DNA of 39,118 nt from Acidobacteriota bacterium (GTDB lineage Bacteria; Acidobacteriota; Thermoanaerobaculia; Multivoradales; JAGPDF01): contig JAFNAE010000007.1 of the NCBI GenBank assembly GCA_017860005.1, positions 1 to 39,118 of the forward strand. Reading direction: 5' to 3'. The translations under genes were made by a program, and so were the position numbers. Below, one piece after another: positions 1 through 9,925 of the stretch (its first letter is position 1; the number at the start of each line of letters is the position of its first letter). The notes below the pieces were generated by a model, which was not told the DNA's origin, searched no databases, and worked only from the letters and a program-made list of their open reading frames with translations.

Positions 1-416
1 TAGGCGCGCACGCCCAGCCCGGTGTCCATGAGCAGGTCCTTGATCTCCTTGAGACGGATCAGCTTGCCGTTGAGGCGGTACTGGCTCTCGCCGGTGCGGA
101 AGACCCGGCGGGAGACCACCATGTGGCCGTCGTCGCTGCCCGCGAAGCCGGGCTCGGTGCGGAAGCAGAGCGTGACCTCGCCCATGCCCAGCGGCTTGCG
201 CTTCTCCGAGCCGTTGAAGATCACGTCCTCCATGGTGTCCGCGCGCATGGACTTGGCGCTCTGCTCGCCCAGCACCCAGGTGATGGCGTCCGAGAGGTTG
301 GACTTGCCGCAGCCGTTCGGCCCCACGATGCCGGTGATGCCGCCCGCGAAGCGGACCTCCACCGGATCCACGAACGACTTGAAGCCGGACAGCTCGAGAC
401 GCTCCAGTTTGAGCAT
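1..416 (-). CDS. smc: Chromosome segregation protein SMC, N-terminal part (runs off the window start)
   Basis: Reverse-strand translation from the ATG at 416 reads MLKLERLELSGFKSFVDPVEVRFAGGITGIVGPNGCGKSNLSDAITWVLGEQSAKSMR..., with the SMC Walker A GPNGCGKSN. The frame is open to position 1; it is not in the supplied ORF track. Confidence 0.95.
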   Translation of the reverse strand, partial: MLKLERLELSGFKSFVDPVEVRFAGGITGIVGPNGCGKSNLSDAITWVLGEQSAKSMRADTMEDVIFNGSEKRKPLGMGEVTLCFRTEPGFAGSDDGHMVVSRRVFRTGESQYRLNGKLIRLKEIKDLLMDTGLGVRA

Positions 417-533
417 GAGACGCGATCCCCCCGGGAACGCCGGCAAGGTACCAGAAGGGAGCTCGCGGGCACAAGATCTGGGGTCCGGCGGGGCGGTAGC
501 CACAAGATGTTGGAAGGGCCGGCTCCTGGCGCA

Positions 534-563
534 TTGACCTCGGGGGGCCCGGGCCCATACGAT
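534..563 (+). promoter_or_regulatory. Candidate promoter for the pyrR-pyrB-pyrC operon
   Basis: TTGACC (534-539) - 18 nt - TACGAT (558-563), followed by GGAG (589-592) and TTG start (600). Confidence 0.55.
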
Positions 564-599
564 CCGATGCCGGTCTCGAGACCCGATCGGAGCCCAATC

Positions 600-1150
600 T
601 TGAATCTCGTCGCGAAGGCCACCATCCTCGATGCCGCCGAGACCGCGCGTGTCCTGCGCCGGATGGCGGGCGAGATCGTCGAAGCGCAGCGCGGCGTCGA
701 GGGCCTGATCATCGTCGGCATCCGCTCGCGCGGCGTGCCCATGGCGGAAGCGATCTGCACGGAGATCGAGCGGCTCGAGGGCAAGCGGCCGCCGATGGGA
801 ACCCTCGACATCACGCTCTATCGCGACGACCTCTCGCTGATCGCGCCCAAGCCGGTGGTCCGGGAGAGCCATCTCCCCGAGGACATCGAGGGCAAGGTGC
901 TGGTGCTGTGCGACGACGTCCTCTACACCGGGCGCACCGCGCGCGCGGCGCTCGACGCGCTGGTCGACTTCGGGCGGCCCCGGGCCATTCGCCTGGCGGT
1001 GCTCGTCGATCGCGGCTGGCGCGAGCTGCCGATCCACGCCGATTTCGTCGGTCGCAAGGTGCCGACGCGGGCCAACGAGGTGATCAAGGTCAGCTTCGAG
1101 GCCATCGACGGCGAGACCAGCGTCCAGATCCTCGAGCGGCAGGCCGAGGG

Positions 1151-1154
<4 letters not shown>
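600..1154 (+). CDS. pyrR: Bifunctional pyr operon regulator / uracil phosphoribosyltransferase PyrR
   Basis: Translation ...[22 protein letters not shown]...[12 protein letters not shown]...[22 protein letters not shown]...; PRPP-binding loop [12 protein letters not shown] at 600 is preferred (GGAG at 589-592, family-typical N-terminus); ATG 567 is an in-frame alternative. Confidence 0.9.
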
Positions 1155-2088
<934 letters not shown>

Positions 2089-2092
<4 letters not shown>

Positions 2093-3378
2093 GCCGTCTG
2101 CTGGTGCGCGGCGGCCGCGTGATCGACCCCTCGCAGGGGCTCGACGGCAGGCGCGACCTGCTGCTCGAGGACGGGCGCGTGGCCCGGCTGGAGGCCGCGA
2201 TCGATGCCCGCGACGGCGACCGCGTGATCGACGCCGCGGGGCGGGTGGTCACGCCCGGCCTGATCGACATCCACGTCCACCTGCGCGAGCCCGGCCAGGA
2301 GGCCAAGGAGACGGTCGCCTCCGGCGCGGCCGCGGCGGTGGCGGGCGGATTCACCGCGGTCGCGTGCATGGCCAACACCTCGCCGGTCAACGACTCCAGG
2401 CTGGTCACCGAGCTCGTGCTCGGCGCCGCGCGCGCCGCCGGGCTGGCCCGTGTCCATCCGGTGGGCGCCATCTCGATGGGGCTGGAGGGCGAGCAGCTCG
2501 CGCCCTTCGGCCAGCTGGTCGCCGCCGGCTGCGTGGCGGTCTCCGACGACGGCCGGCCGGTGATGAGCGCCGAGCTGATGCGGCGCGCGCTCGAGTTCGC
2601 CCGCCATTTCCGGATCCCGGTCGTCCAGCACGCCCAGGACCTCGACCTGTCGGGCGAAGGCGTGATGCACGAGGGAGTCGCCTCGGCGTGCTGCGGGCTG
2701 CCGGGAATCCCGGGCGCCGCCGAGGACGTGATGGTGGCGCGCGACCTGATCCTCACCGAGGACTCCGGCGGCCGCTACCACGTCGCCCACATCTCGACCG
2801 CGCGCGCCCTGGGCCTGGTGCGCGAGGCGAAGGCGCGCGGCCTGAACGTCACCTGCGAGGTGACGCCCCACCACCTGCTGCTCGACGATCGCGCGGTGAC
2901 CGCCTCCGGCTTCGACGCGAACTTCAAGATGCAGCCGCCGCTGCGCGGTGAATCGGACGTGGCGGCATTGGTCGCGGGCCTGGTCGACGGCACCGTGGAC
3001 GCCATCGCCTCGGACCACGCCCCCCACACCCGCGACGAAAAGGCGCTCGAGTTCCAGGCCGCGCCGTTCGGCATCGTCGGCCTCGAGACCGCGCTGCCGC
3101 TCTGCCTCGACCGGCTGGTGGCGGCCGGCATCCTCCCGCTCGCCCGCCTGGTCGAGCTCATGTCGACCGGCCCGGCTCGGGTCCTGGGCCTGCCGGGCGG
3201 CACCCTGGCCATCGGCGCGCCCGCCGACGTCACCGTCATCGACCTCGAGCGCGAGCTCGACGTGGTGGCCGCGCGCTTCCGCTCCAAGGCCCGGAACACG
3301 CCGTTCGAGGGCTGGAAGCTGCGCGGCTGCGCGGTGGCCACCATCGTCGGCGGCCGCCTCGTCTACGAGCGCGATTGA
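2089..3378 (+). CDS. pyrC: Dihydroorotase
   Basis: GTG start; [40 protein letters not shown] motifs; 4-nt overlap with pyrB. Confidence 0.96.
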
Positions 3379-4250
3379 GCCGGACCGTCGAGGGCCCGGG
3401 CCGGGGGGAGGGCGGCGGAGCCGTCGACCACGGCCGCCTGCTCGCCGCCGCGATCGCCGCCGCCGAGGCCGGCGCGGAGGTCCTGGGCAGGTACTTCCGC
3501 AGCGGCCGGCTGCGCGTCGACGTCAAGGGCCAGCACGACTTCGTGACCCAGGCCGACCGCGAGAGCGAGGCGGCGCTGGTGGCCGAGATCCTGGCGCGCT
3601 TTCCCGATCACCGCATCCTGGCCGAGGAGGGCTCGGCTCACGAGGGCGCCCGCTCCGACTACGAGTGGGTGATCGATCCGCTCGACGGCACCACGAACTT
3701 CCTGCAGGGACTGCCGGTCTGGGCGGTGTCGATCGCGTGCCGGCGCGGCGACGAGCTGCTGGCCGGGGTCGTGCTCGACCCCGAGGGGGGCAACCTCTTC
3801 ACCGCGACGCGCGGCGGCGGCGCGCACTGGAACGGACGCCCGATGCGGGTCGCGCCGCGCCCGTCGCTCGACGACGCCTTTCTCGCCACCGGGTATCCCT
3901 TCCGGGCGCGTGCCGCCCTCGATCTCTACCTCGCGCTGTTCCGCTCCGTCTTCTCCCGCGCGCGCGCCATCCGGAGATGCGGCGCCGCGGCGCTCGATCT
4001 CGCGTACACCGCAGCGGGGGTCTACGACGGCTTCTTCGAGCTCCGGCTCTCGCCCTGGGACGTGGCGGCCGGTGCGCTGCTGGTGCTCGAGGCGGGAGGC
4101 GAGCTGTCGGACTTCGACGGCGCGGCGCGCTACCTGGTCTCGGGCAACGTCCTCGCCGGACCCGCCGGCGTGCGCGCCGGGCTGGCCGAGGCGGCGCGCG
4201 CCTGCGGGGCGAGCGAAGCGGAGATCGACCGACTCGTGCCCCGCTCCTGA
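3375..4250 (+). CDS. Inositol monophosphatase family protein
   Basis: TTG start overlapping the pyrC stop; DFVTQADRESE, ILAEEG, WVIDPLDGTTNFLQGLP, and SPWDVAAGALLVLEAGG motifs. Confidence 0.93.
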   Translation: MSRTVEGPGRGEGGGAVDHGRLLAAAIAAAEAGAEVLGRYFRSGRLRVDVKGQHDFVTQADRESEAALVAEILARFPDHRILAEEGSAHEGARSDYEWVIDPLDGTTNFLQGLPVWAVSIACRRGDELLAGVVLDPEGGNLFTATRGGGAHWNGRPMRVAPRPSLDDAFLATGYPFRARAALDLYLALFRSVFSRARAIRRCGAAALDLAYTAAGVYDGFFELRLSPWDVAAGALLVLEAGGELSDFDGAARYLVSGNVLAGPAGVRAGLAEAARACGASEAEIDRLVPRS

Positions 4251-4277
4251 CCCGGGCGCTGGTAATCTCGCGGCGGC

Positions 4278-5306
4278 ATGCGCGAGCGGCCGCCCACCCT
4301 GGAGTTGCGCGTGGTCTCCGACTCGGGGCGCACCGAGCGCTCCGTGCGCCTGCCGCGCACGGCACGCGCCGCGCTGCTGGCGGGCGCGCTCGCGGTGCTC
4401 GGCGGCCTGGTCACGGTCGCGGCGGTGGCGCCGAGCGCGGTCCGGGCCTATCGAGCGCACCGCGAGTACGACCTGCAGCTCGCGCGGCGCCTGCAGCTCG
4501 GGACCCGCCTGCGCGCGCTGGTCGAGAGCCTCTCGAACCTCGACCGCCAGGCCGAGCGGCTCGACCAGCGGGTGCGCCGACTGCAGGAGATCTACGGGCT
4601 CGCCGGAGGGCCGGCGCGCTCGCCGGTGCTCGACCTGGTGGCGCGTGCGGACGGCGAGTCGATCTTCGCCGGCGCCATCGCGCGCGGGCTCCGGCTGGCC
4701 GAGTCGGCGGAGGCGCGCGTCGAGCGCGCCGATCGCGGCCTCGCCGCGCTGGCCGCCTGGGAGACGGCCCACCCCGGCGAGGTCGCGCAGCTGCCGGTGC
4801 GCTCGCCCCTGCCCGAGGGCGTGTCGGTACCGACCAGCGGCTTCGGACAGCGCCGCATGCCCGGCGCCGGCGAGCTCGAGTTCCACGCCGGACTCGATTT
4901 CGCGGCCGCCGCCGGAACCGAGGTGGTGGCGACCGGCGACGGCGTCGTGCTCTGGTCCGGAGAGGCGCCGAGCCAGTCGGGACCGGCGTGGTGGCGCCTG
5001 GGCAGGATCGTGGCGGTCCGTCACGGCGACCGTTTCCTCTCGATCTACGGGCACTGCGAGCGGGTGCTGGCGGCGCGCGGACGGCGGGTCGAGGCGGGCG
5101 AGACGATCGCACGGGTCGGCGCCACCGGCTGGACCGGATCGCCGCAGCTCCACTACGAGATCCGCCGCCGCGCCGTCGGCGGCGGCTGGACGGCGGTCGA
5201 TCCCGGCATCTTCCTGCTCGCCCTCGAGGCGCCGGCAGGGGAGACGGCCGAGCCGGCACCCGGTGGACCCGCGGCGCCCCCGCTGCCGCGCGCGTTCCAG
5301 CCCTGA
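4278..5306 (+). CDS. M23/LytM family metallopeptidase with N-terminal TM segment and coiled-coil
   Basis: N-terminal hydrophobic segment, heptad-like region, C-terminal FHAGLDFAAAAGTEVVATGDGVV...YGHCERVL...GWTGSPQLHYEIRR (HxxxD and HxH-type LytM signatures, diverged). Confidence 0.85.
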   Translation: MRERPPTLELRVVSDSGRTERSVRLPRTARAALLAGALAVLGGLVTVAAVAPSAVRAYRAHREYDLQLARRLQLGTRLRALVESLSNLDRQAERLDQRVRRLQEIYGLAGGPARSPVLDLVARADGESIFAGAIARGLRLAESAEARVERADRGLAALAAWETAHPGEVAQLPVRSPLPEGVSVPTSGFGQRRMPGAGELEFHAGLDFAAAAGTEVVATGDGVVLWSGEAPSQSGPAWWRLGRIVAVRHGDRFLSIYGHCERVLAARGRRVEAGETIARVGATGWTGSPQLHYEIRRRAVGGGWTAVDPGIFLLALEAPAGETAEPAPGGPAAPPLPRAFQP

Positions 5307-5334
5307 ACGGGCGCTCCTCTAGAATGGCGCGATC

Positions 5335-6156
5335 ATGGCCGAGGAACGCAGGGCCTGCGAGCGCTTCGCGCGTCGCGTCGAGGTCCGTTTCTGGCGCGCC
5401 GCCAGCACCCAGCCGCATACGGGCTTCACGACCAACGTCTCGACCAGCGGTCTGTTCCTCGGCACCACCCACAATCTCGAGCCGGGCGAGCGCGTCCGGC
5501 TCGAGCTGCCGGACCGCGACGGGAGCTTCATCATCGAGGCCCAGGTGGTGCGCGTGCATCGGGTGTCGGTCTCGCTGCGGCACATCGATCAGCCGGGCGC
5601 GGGGCTGCGGTTCCTCTCGCCGCCGGACCTGCTCGCATCGCTCATCCCGATCGCGCGCGCGGCCCCGGGCACGGGCGGTCGTGACCGGCTGCCCAGCCGC
5701 GCCGGCCTGGCGCAGCCCGGCCGGCGCGCGGTGGCTGCCGACGCCGTCGCTCCCGCCGCCACCGGGCCGGCGCCCGCGCGCGGACCGGACGCCGCTTCCG
5801 CGCCGACCCGCGCCCCGGAACCGGCGCGCACCGCCGGCGGTCTGCCCGTGGTGGTGATGGAGTTCAGCGACCGCACCGGCTTCCTCTCCACCTATCACCG
5901 CGACCTCGCGTCGGGTTCGCTCCATGTCTCGAGCGACGTCACGGCGGGTCTCCACGAGACGGTCCTGGTCGAGATCCGGCCGCCGCTGCCGAATCACCCG
6001 CCGCTGCGCTTCGAGGCCACCGTGGTCCACCGCTTCGAGCCGCGCGCGGCGGCGGGCCGGGGCAGTCCCGTGCTGGCCGGCATCGGAGTCCGCTTTCGCG
6101 ACCCGGAAGGCCTGCGCGCGGCGCTCGCCCCGATCCTGGCCGAGCTGCGTCGCTAG
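5335..6156 (+). CDS. PilZ domain protein with a second degenerate PilZ-like domain
   Basis: RRACERFARRVEVRFW...TTNVSTSGLFLG (RxxxR and NxSxxG) in the N-terminal half; P/A-rich linker; C-terminal half ...RDLASGSLHVSSDV...RFEATVVHRFEP. Confidence 0.8.
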   Translation: MAEERRACERFARRVEVRFWRAASTQPHTGFTTNVSTSGLFLGTTHNLEPGERVRLELPDRDGSFIIEAQVVRVHRVSVSLRHIDQPGAGLRFLSPPDLLASLIPIARAAPGTGGRDRLPSRAGLAQPGRRAVAADAVAPAATGPAPARGPDAASAPTRAPEPARTAGGLPVVVMEFSDRTGFLSTYHRDLASGSLHVSSDVTAGLHETVLVEIRPPLPNHPPLRFEATVVHRFEPRAAAGRGSPVLAGIGVRFRDPEGLRAALAPILAELRR

Positions 6157-6248
6157 CCGCGCCCATCCGGTAGAATTCCGCTGCTGCTGGCCCCGGCGCC
6201 CGGCCCACCCGGCGCGCCGTTCCCGAGCCGACCGAGGAGAGTGTGCGC

Positions 6249-6677
6249 ATGCCCTACAGTCCGCTGCTGATCCGTCCGATGCGAGAGGAGCTCCTGGCGG
6301 TCGGTTTCGAGGAGCTCTCGACCGCCGCCGACGTCGATCGGTTCCTGGCCGACACGAACGGCACCGCGCTGGTCGTGGTCAACTCCGTGTGCGGCTGCGC
6401 GGCCGGGATGGCGCGGCCGGGAGTCCGGCTCGCGCTGCGCGAGGGTCCGCGCCCCGACCGCCTCGGCACCGTGTTCGCGGGCCAGGACCTCGAGGCGACG
6501 GCGCGCGCGCGCGCCGCGTTCGGCGACATTCCGCCCTCCTCTCCCTCGATGGCGCTGTTCAAGGGCGGCGAGCTGGTCTGGTTCCTGCCGCGTCACCGCA
6601 TCGAGAGGCGCGACGCGCTCGACGTCGCCGCCGACCTCGGTGCCGCGTTCGCCGAGCACTGTGCGGTCCGGGCGTGA
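6249..6677 (+). CDS. BrxA/BrxB family bacilliredoxin
   Basis: MPYSPLLIRPMREELLAVGFEEL...VVVNSVCGCAAGMARPG; CGC redox motif, PPSSPSMALFKGGELVWFLPRHRIE. SD GAGGAG at 6234-6239. Confidence 0.9.
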   Translation: MPYSPLLIRPMREELLAVGFEELSTAADVDRFLADTNGTALVVVNSVCGCAAGMARPGVRLALREGPRPDRLGTVFAGQDLEATARARAAFGDIPPSSPSMALFKGGELVWFLPRHRIERRDALDVAADLGAAFAEHCAVRA

Positions 6678-6684
6678 GGCCGAG

Positions 6685-6963
6685 TTGAGGACCTTCCGCG
6701 AGCACGAGCACAAGCACGACCTCCACGGCATCACGGTGGTGGTGGAGACCGACGGCGCCGAGCTCTGGATCGGCCGCTGCGACGACGTGGTCGAAGCGGG
6801 GGTGGTCCTGCGCGACGCCGACGTGCATCGCGAGGGCGAGGCCGGGCCGCCGCGCGCCCAGTGGCTCGAGCGCGCGCGCAGCTTCGGCGTCTGGCCCCGG
6901 CACCGGCACGTGGTGGTGCCCGCGGCGCGCGTGACCGGCGTGCGGCGCCTGGCCGAGATCTGA
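6685..6963 (+). CDS. Small histidine-rich hypothetical protein
   Basis: Open frame between the bacilliredoxin and DUF423 genes: (M)RTFREHEHKHDLHGITVVVETDG...RLAEI. Start uncertain (TTG 6685 or GTG 6661). Confidence 0.6.
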   Translation: MRTFREHEHKHDLHGITVVVETDGAELWIGRCDDVVEAGVVLRDADVHREGEAGPPRAQWLERARSFGVWPRHRHVVVPAARVTGVRRLAEI

Positions 6964-6966
6964 ATC

Positions 6967-7347
6967 GTGGCCGCTCGCCTCGCCGCCGCCGCCGCGTTCG
7001 CCGCCGCGTTGGCGGTTGCGGCGGGCGCGTTCGGCGCCCACGCGCTCGCCGCCCGGCTCGGCGCGCGCGAACGGGAGCTGTGGGAGTCCGCCACGCGCTA
7101 CCTGGCCTGGTCCGCGCTCGGCAGCCTCGCCATGGCGCTCCACCTCGTCCGCTCCAGCGCGGGAGCGGCTGGGACCGGCGGCGCGCTCACGCTGCTCGCC
7201 GGCGGCGCCTGGTTCTCGCTCACCCTCTACGGGCTCGCGCTCGGCGCGCCGCGCTGGCTGGGCGCGCTCACCCCGATCGGCGGGCTCGCCATGATCCTGG
7301 GCTTCGTCGCCTTCGCGCTCGCGATCCTGCGCGCCGGCCCGGGCTGA
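6967..7347 (+). CDS. DUF423 family membrane protein
   Basis: GTG start; small hydrophobic protein with AGAFGAHAL and ATRYLAWSALGSLAMAL...FSLTLYGLAL...LTPIGGLAMILGF, typical of DUF423 proteins. Confidence 0.85.
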   Translation: MAARLAAAAAFAAALAVAAGAFGAHALAARLGARERELWESATRYLAWSALGSLAMALHLVRSSAGAAGTGGALTLLAGGAWFSLTLYGLALGAPRWLGALTPIGGLAMILGFVAFALAILRAGPG

Positions 7348-7366
7348 CTTCCGAAGGAGACACCGC

Positions 7367-8998
7367 ATGCTCAACGGCATCGTTCGCGTTCCCACCCCGG
7401 TCAACGAGCCGGTTCGCAACTACGCTCCGGGCTCGCCCGAGCGCGCCTCGCTCAAGCTGCGCCTGACCGAGATGCTGGCCGAGACGGTCGACATCCCGCT
7501 CCTGATCGGCGGTCGCGAGGTGCGCACCGGCAAGACCCTGAAGGCGATCTGTCCGCACGATCACCGGCACGTGCTCGCGCACTGCCACCAGGCCGGGCCC
7601 AAGGAGATCGAGCTGGCGATCGCCGCCGCCCGTTCCGCCTGGCGCGAGTGGTCCGAGATGCCCCGCGAGGCGCGCGCCGCGGTCTTCCTCAAGGCGGCGG
7701 ACCTGCTCGCCGGGCCCTGGCGCGACACGGTCAACGCCGCGACCATGCTCGGACAGTCCAAGAACGTCTACCAGGCCGAGATCGACGCCGCGGCCGAGCT
7801 GGCGGACTTCTGGCGCTTCAACCCGTTCTTCGCGGAGCAGCTCTACGCCGACCAGCCGCTCTCGACACGCGGCATCTGGGACTACGTGGAGTACCGCGCG
7901 CTGGAGGGCTTCGTGTTCGCGGTGACGCCCTTCAACTTCACCTCGATCGGCGGCAACCTGCCGGCCGCGCCCGCCCTGATGGGCAACACCGTCCTGTGGA
8001 AGCCGGCGTCCACCTCGATCCTCTCCAACTACTACGTGCTCAAGGTCCTCGAGGCGGCCGGCCTGCCGCCCGGAGTGATCAACTTCGTGCCCGGCCGCGG
8101 CGGGTCGGTGGGCGATCCGGTGTTCGCCAGCCCCGAGTTCATGGGGCTCCACTTCACCGGCTCGACCGAGACGTTCCAGCGCATGTGGGGCACGATCGCC
8201 GGCAACCTGGCCCGCTACAAGGGCTACCCGCGCATCGTGGGCGAGACCGGCGGCAAGGACTTCGTCTTCGCCCACCCTTCCGCCGACGCCCGCGCGCTGG
8301 TCGTGGCGCTGGTGCGCGGCTCCTTCGAGTACCAGGGCCAGAAGTGCTCCGCGGCCTCCCGCGCCTACGTGCCGGCCTCGCTCTGGAAGCAGGTCGAAGC
8401 CGGGCTGCGTGCGGAGATCGCCGCGCTCAGGATGGGCGCGCCGACCGACTTCCGCAACTTCATGTGCGCGGTCATCGACGAAGCGTCGTTCGACAAGACG
8501 ATGGAGTACGTCGAGCTCGCGCGCAGCTCGCCCGCGGCCGAGATCGTCGCGGGCGGCAAGGGCGACAAGTCGGAGGGCTACTTCGTGGAGCCGACCGTGG
8601 TGCGCACCGACGACCCGCGCTTCCGGCTCATGCAGGAGGAGATCTTCGCGCCGGTGCTCACGATCTTCGTCTACGACGACGCCCGGCTCGACGAGGCGCT
8701 CGAGCTGTGCGACACGACCAGCCCGTACTCGCTGACCGGCGCGGTGTTCGCCCGGGAGCGCGCCGCGATCGTCGCCATGACCCGGCGCCTGCGTCACGCG
8801 GCGGGCAACTTCTACGTCAACGACAAGCCGACCGGAGCGGTGGTCGGCCAGCAGCCGTTCGGCGGCGGGCGGGCCTCGGGCACCAACGACAAGGCCGGCT
8901 CGCTCTGGAACCTCGTGCGCTGGGTCAACGTGCGCGCCATCAAGGAGAACTTCGTGCCGCCCACCGAGGTGGCCTACCCGCACCAGACCGAGGCCTGA
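7367..8998 (+). CDS. pruA: L-glutamate gamma-semialdehyde (1-pyrroline-5-carboxylate) dehydrogenase
   Basis: Aldehyde dehydrogenase fold: VTPFNFTSIGGNLPAAPALMGNTVLWKPAS, GETGGKDFVFAHPSAD, EYQGQKCSAASRAYVP, EEIFAPVLTIFVYDD, QPFGGGRASGTNDKAG. Resembles the ALDH4A1-type P5CDH. SD GAAGGAGA upstream. Confidence 0.93.
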   Translation: MLNGIVRVPTPVNEPVRNYAPGSPERASLKLRLTEMLAETVDIPLLIGGREVRTGKTLKAICPHDHRHVLAHCHQAGPKEIELAIAAARSAWREWSEMPREARAAVFLKAADLLAGPWRDTVNAATMLGQSKNVYQAEIDAAAELADFWRFNPFFAEQLYADQPLSTRGIWDYVEYRALEGFVFAVTPFNFTSIGGNLPAAPALMGNTVLWKPASTSILSNYYVLKVLEAAGLPPGVINFVPGRGGSVGDPVFASPEFMGLHFTGSTETFQRMWGTIAGNLARYKGYPRIVGETGGKDFVFAHPSADARALVVALVRGSFEYQGQKCSAASRAYVPASLWKQVEAGLRAEIAALRMGAPTDFRNFMCAVIDEASFDKTMEYVELARSSPAAEIVAGGKGDKSEGYFVEPTVVRTDDPRFRLMQEEIFAPVLTIFVYDDARLDEALELCDTTSPYSLTGAVFARERAAIVAMTRRLRHAAGNFYVNDKPTGAVVGQQPFGGGRASGTNDKAGSLWNLVRWVNVRAIKENFVPPTEVAYPHQTEA

Positions 8999-9076
8999 GG
9001 CGAGGGCGCGCGCCGGCGCTGCGGCGGGCCGGCGGTCGCGGGCGGAGCGGAACGAATTGAGGCAGAATCGGGCCCG

Positions 9077-9826
9077 GTGACCTCCCGGGCCCTTCTCTTC
9101 TGCGCCACGGCGCTCGCCGCCGGCGCGGCGTCGGCGGCGACGCCGGCACCGCCGGAGTCGGTGCGCTGGCTGGCGCCCGCCGACGGCGCCGTGTGGGTGG
9201 CCGGCGAGCGCGCCGAGCTCGCCTGGGAGCCGGTGGGACCGGCCGCGGTCCTGTCCGGCGCCGACGAATGGGAGGTCTTCCTCTCGGCCGACGGCGGCCG
9301 CACCTGGAGCGTCCGTCTGACGCCCCACCTCGACCTCGAGCGCCGGCGGGTGCTGGTCGAGGTGCCCGACCTGCCGTCGCCCGACGTGCGGCTGTTGCTG
9401 CGCGTGGGCGACGAACGCGACGAGCGCGAGCTCGCCGTCCCGGTCCGCCTCCGCCTGGTGCGCGGCGCGCGAGCGCGCGCGGCCCGGCTCGACGCGCCCG
9501 CTCCGGCCTTCCGCCGCGGAGAGAGCGCGCGCGAGGGGGGCGGCGGCGTCGTGCTGTGGGCCGCGGGCGGGCGCGACGCGCGCGCGCCGCGTTGGTACGC
9601 CTTCGGCGGCGATGCGGCCGCGTTCGCGCGCGGCGGCTGGTCGCCGCCGTTCTCCCTGCTGTGCGGGGGGCCACCGGAGCCGGGCCCGAGCCTCGCCGCG
9701 GCGGTCGCCCGCCGCGCGCGGCCGCCCGCGGGTGGCTCCGCGGCGGGCGCGCTCCGCGCCGCCGCGCGCGCGCATGCCGGCCCGGCCATCGATCCGCTCC
9801 TCGCCGCCTGTCGCCGGAACACGTGA
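9077..9826 (+). CDS. Hypothetical secreted protein with one Asp-box-like motif
   Basis: GTG start; signal peptide TSRALLFCATALAAGAASAA; SADGGRTWS motif; -10-like CAGAAT 8 nt upstream. Confidence 0.65.
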   Translation: MTSRALLFCATALAAGAASAATPAPPESVRWLAPADGAVWVAGERAELAWEPVGPAAVLSGADEWEVFLSADGGRTWSVRLTPHLDLERRRVLVEVPDLPSPDVRLLLRVGDERDERELAVPVRLRLVRGARARAARLDAPAPAFRRGESAREGGGGVVLWAAGGRDARAPRWYAFGGDAAAFARGGWSPPFSLLCGGPPEPGPSLAAAVARRARPPAGGSAAGALRAAARAHAGPAIDPLLAACRRNT

Positions 9827-9827
9827 G

Positions 9828-9898
9828 GGCGGGCGCACGCGAGGTGCGCCGCCCGCCGAATCGAGGTCGCACGCGTGGTTGCGCGTGCGATCGAGGTC
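9828..9898 (+). other. Two consecutive hairpins upstream of the TonB-dependent receptor
   Basis: GGCGGGCGCAC/GTGCGCCGCCCGCC (9828-9857, 3-nt bulge) and TCGCACGCG-TGGTTG-CGCGTGCGA (9867-9890, perfect 9-bp stem), the second flanked by direct repeats ATCGAGGTC (9860-9868, 9890-9898). Confidence 0.6.
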
Positions 9899-9925
9899 CA
9901 ACTTCCGTGTTCAGGAGAGCTGTCG

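Noticed and set aside
9827-9925. Cobalamin riboswitch upstream of the TonB-dependent receptor
   Set aside because: Region is under 100 nt, and I see no conserved B12-box-like sequence; only local hairpins.
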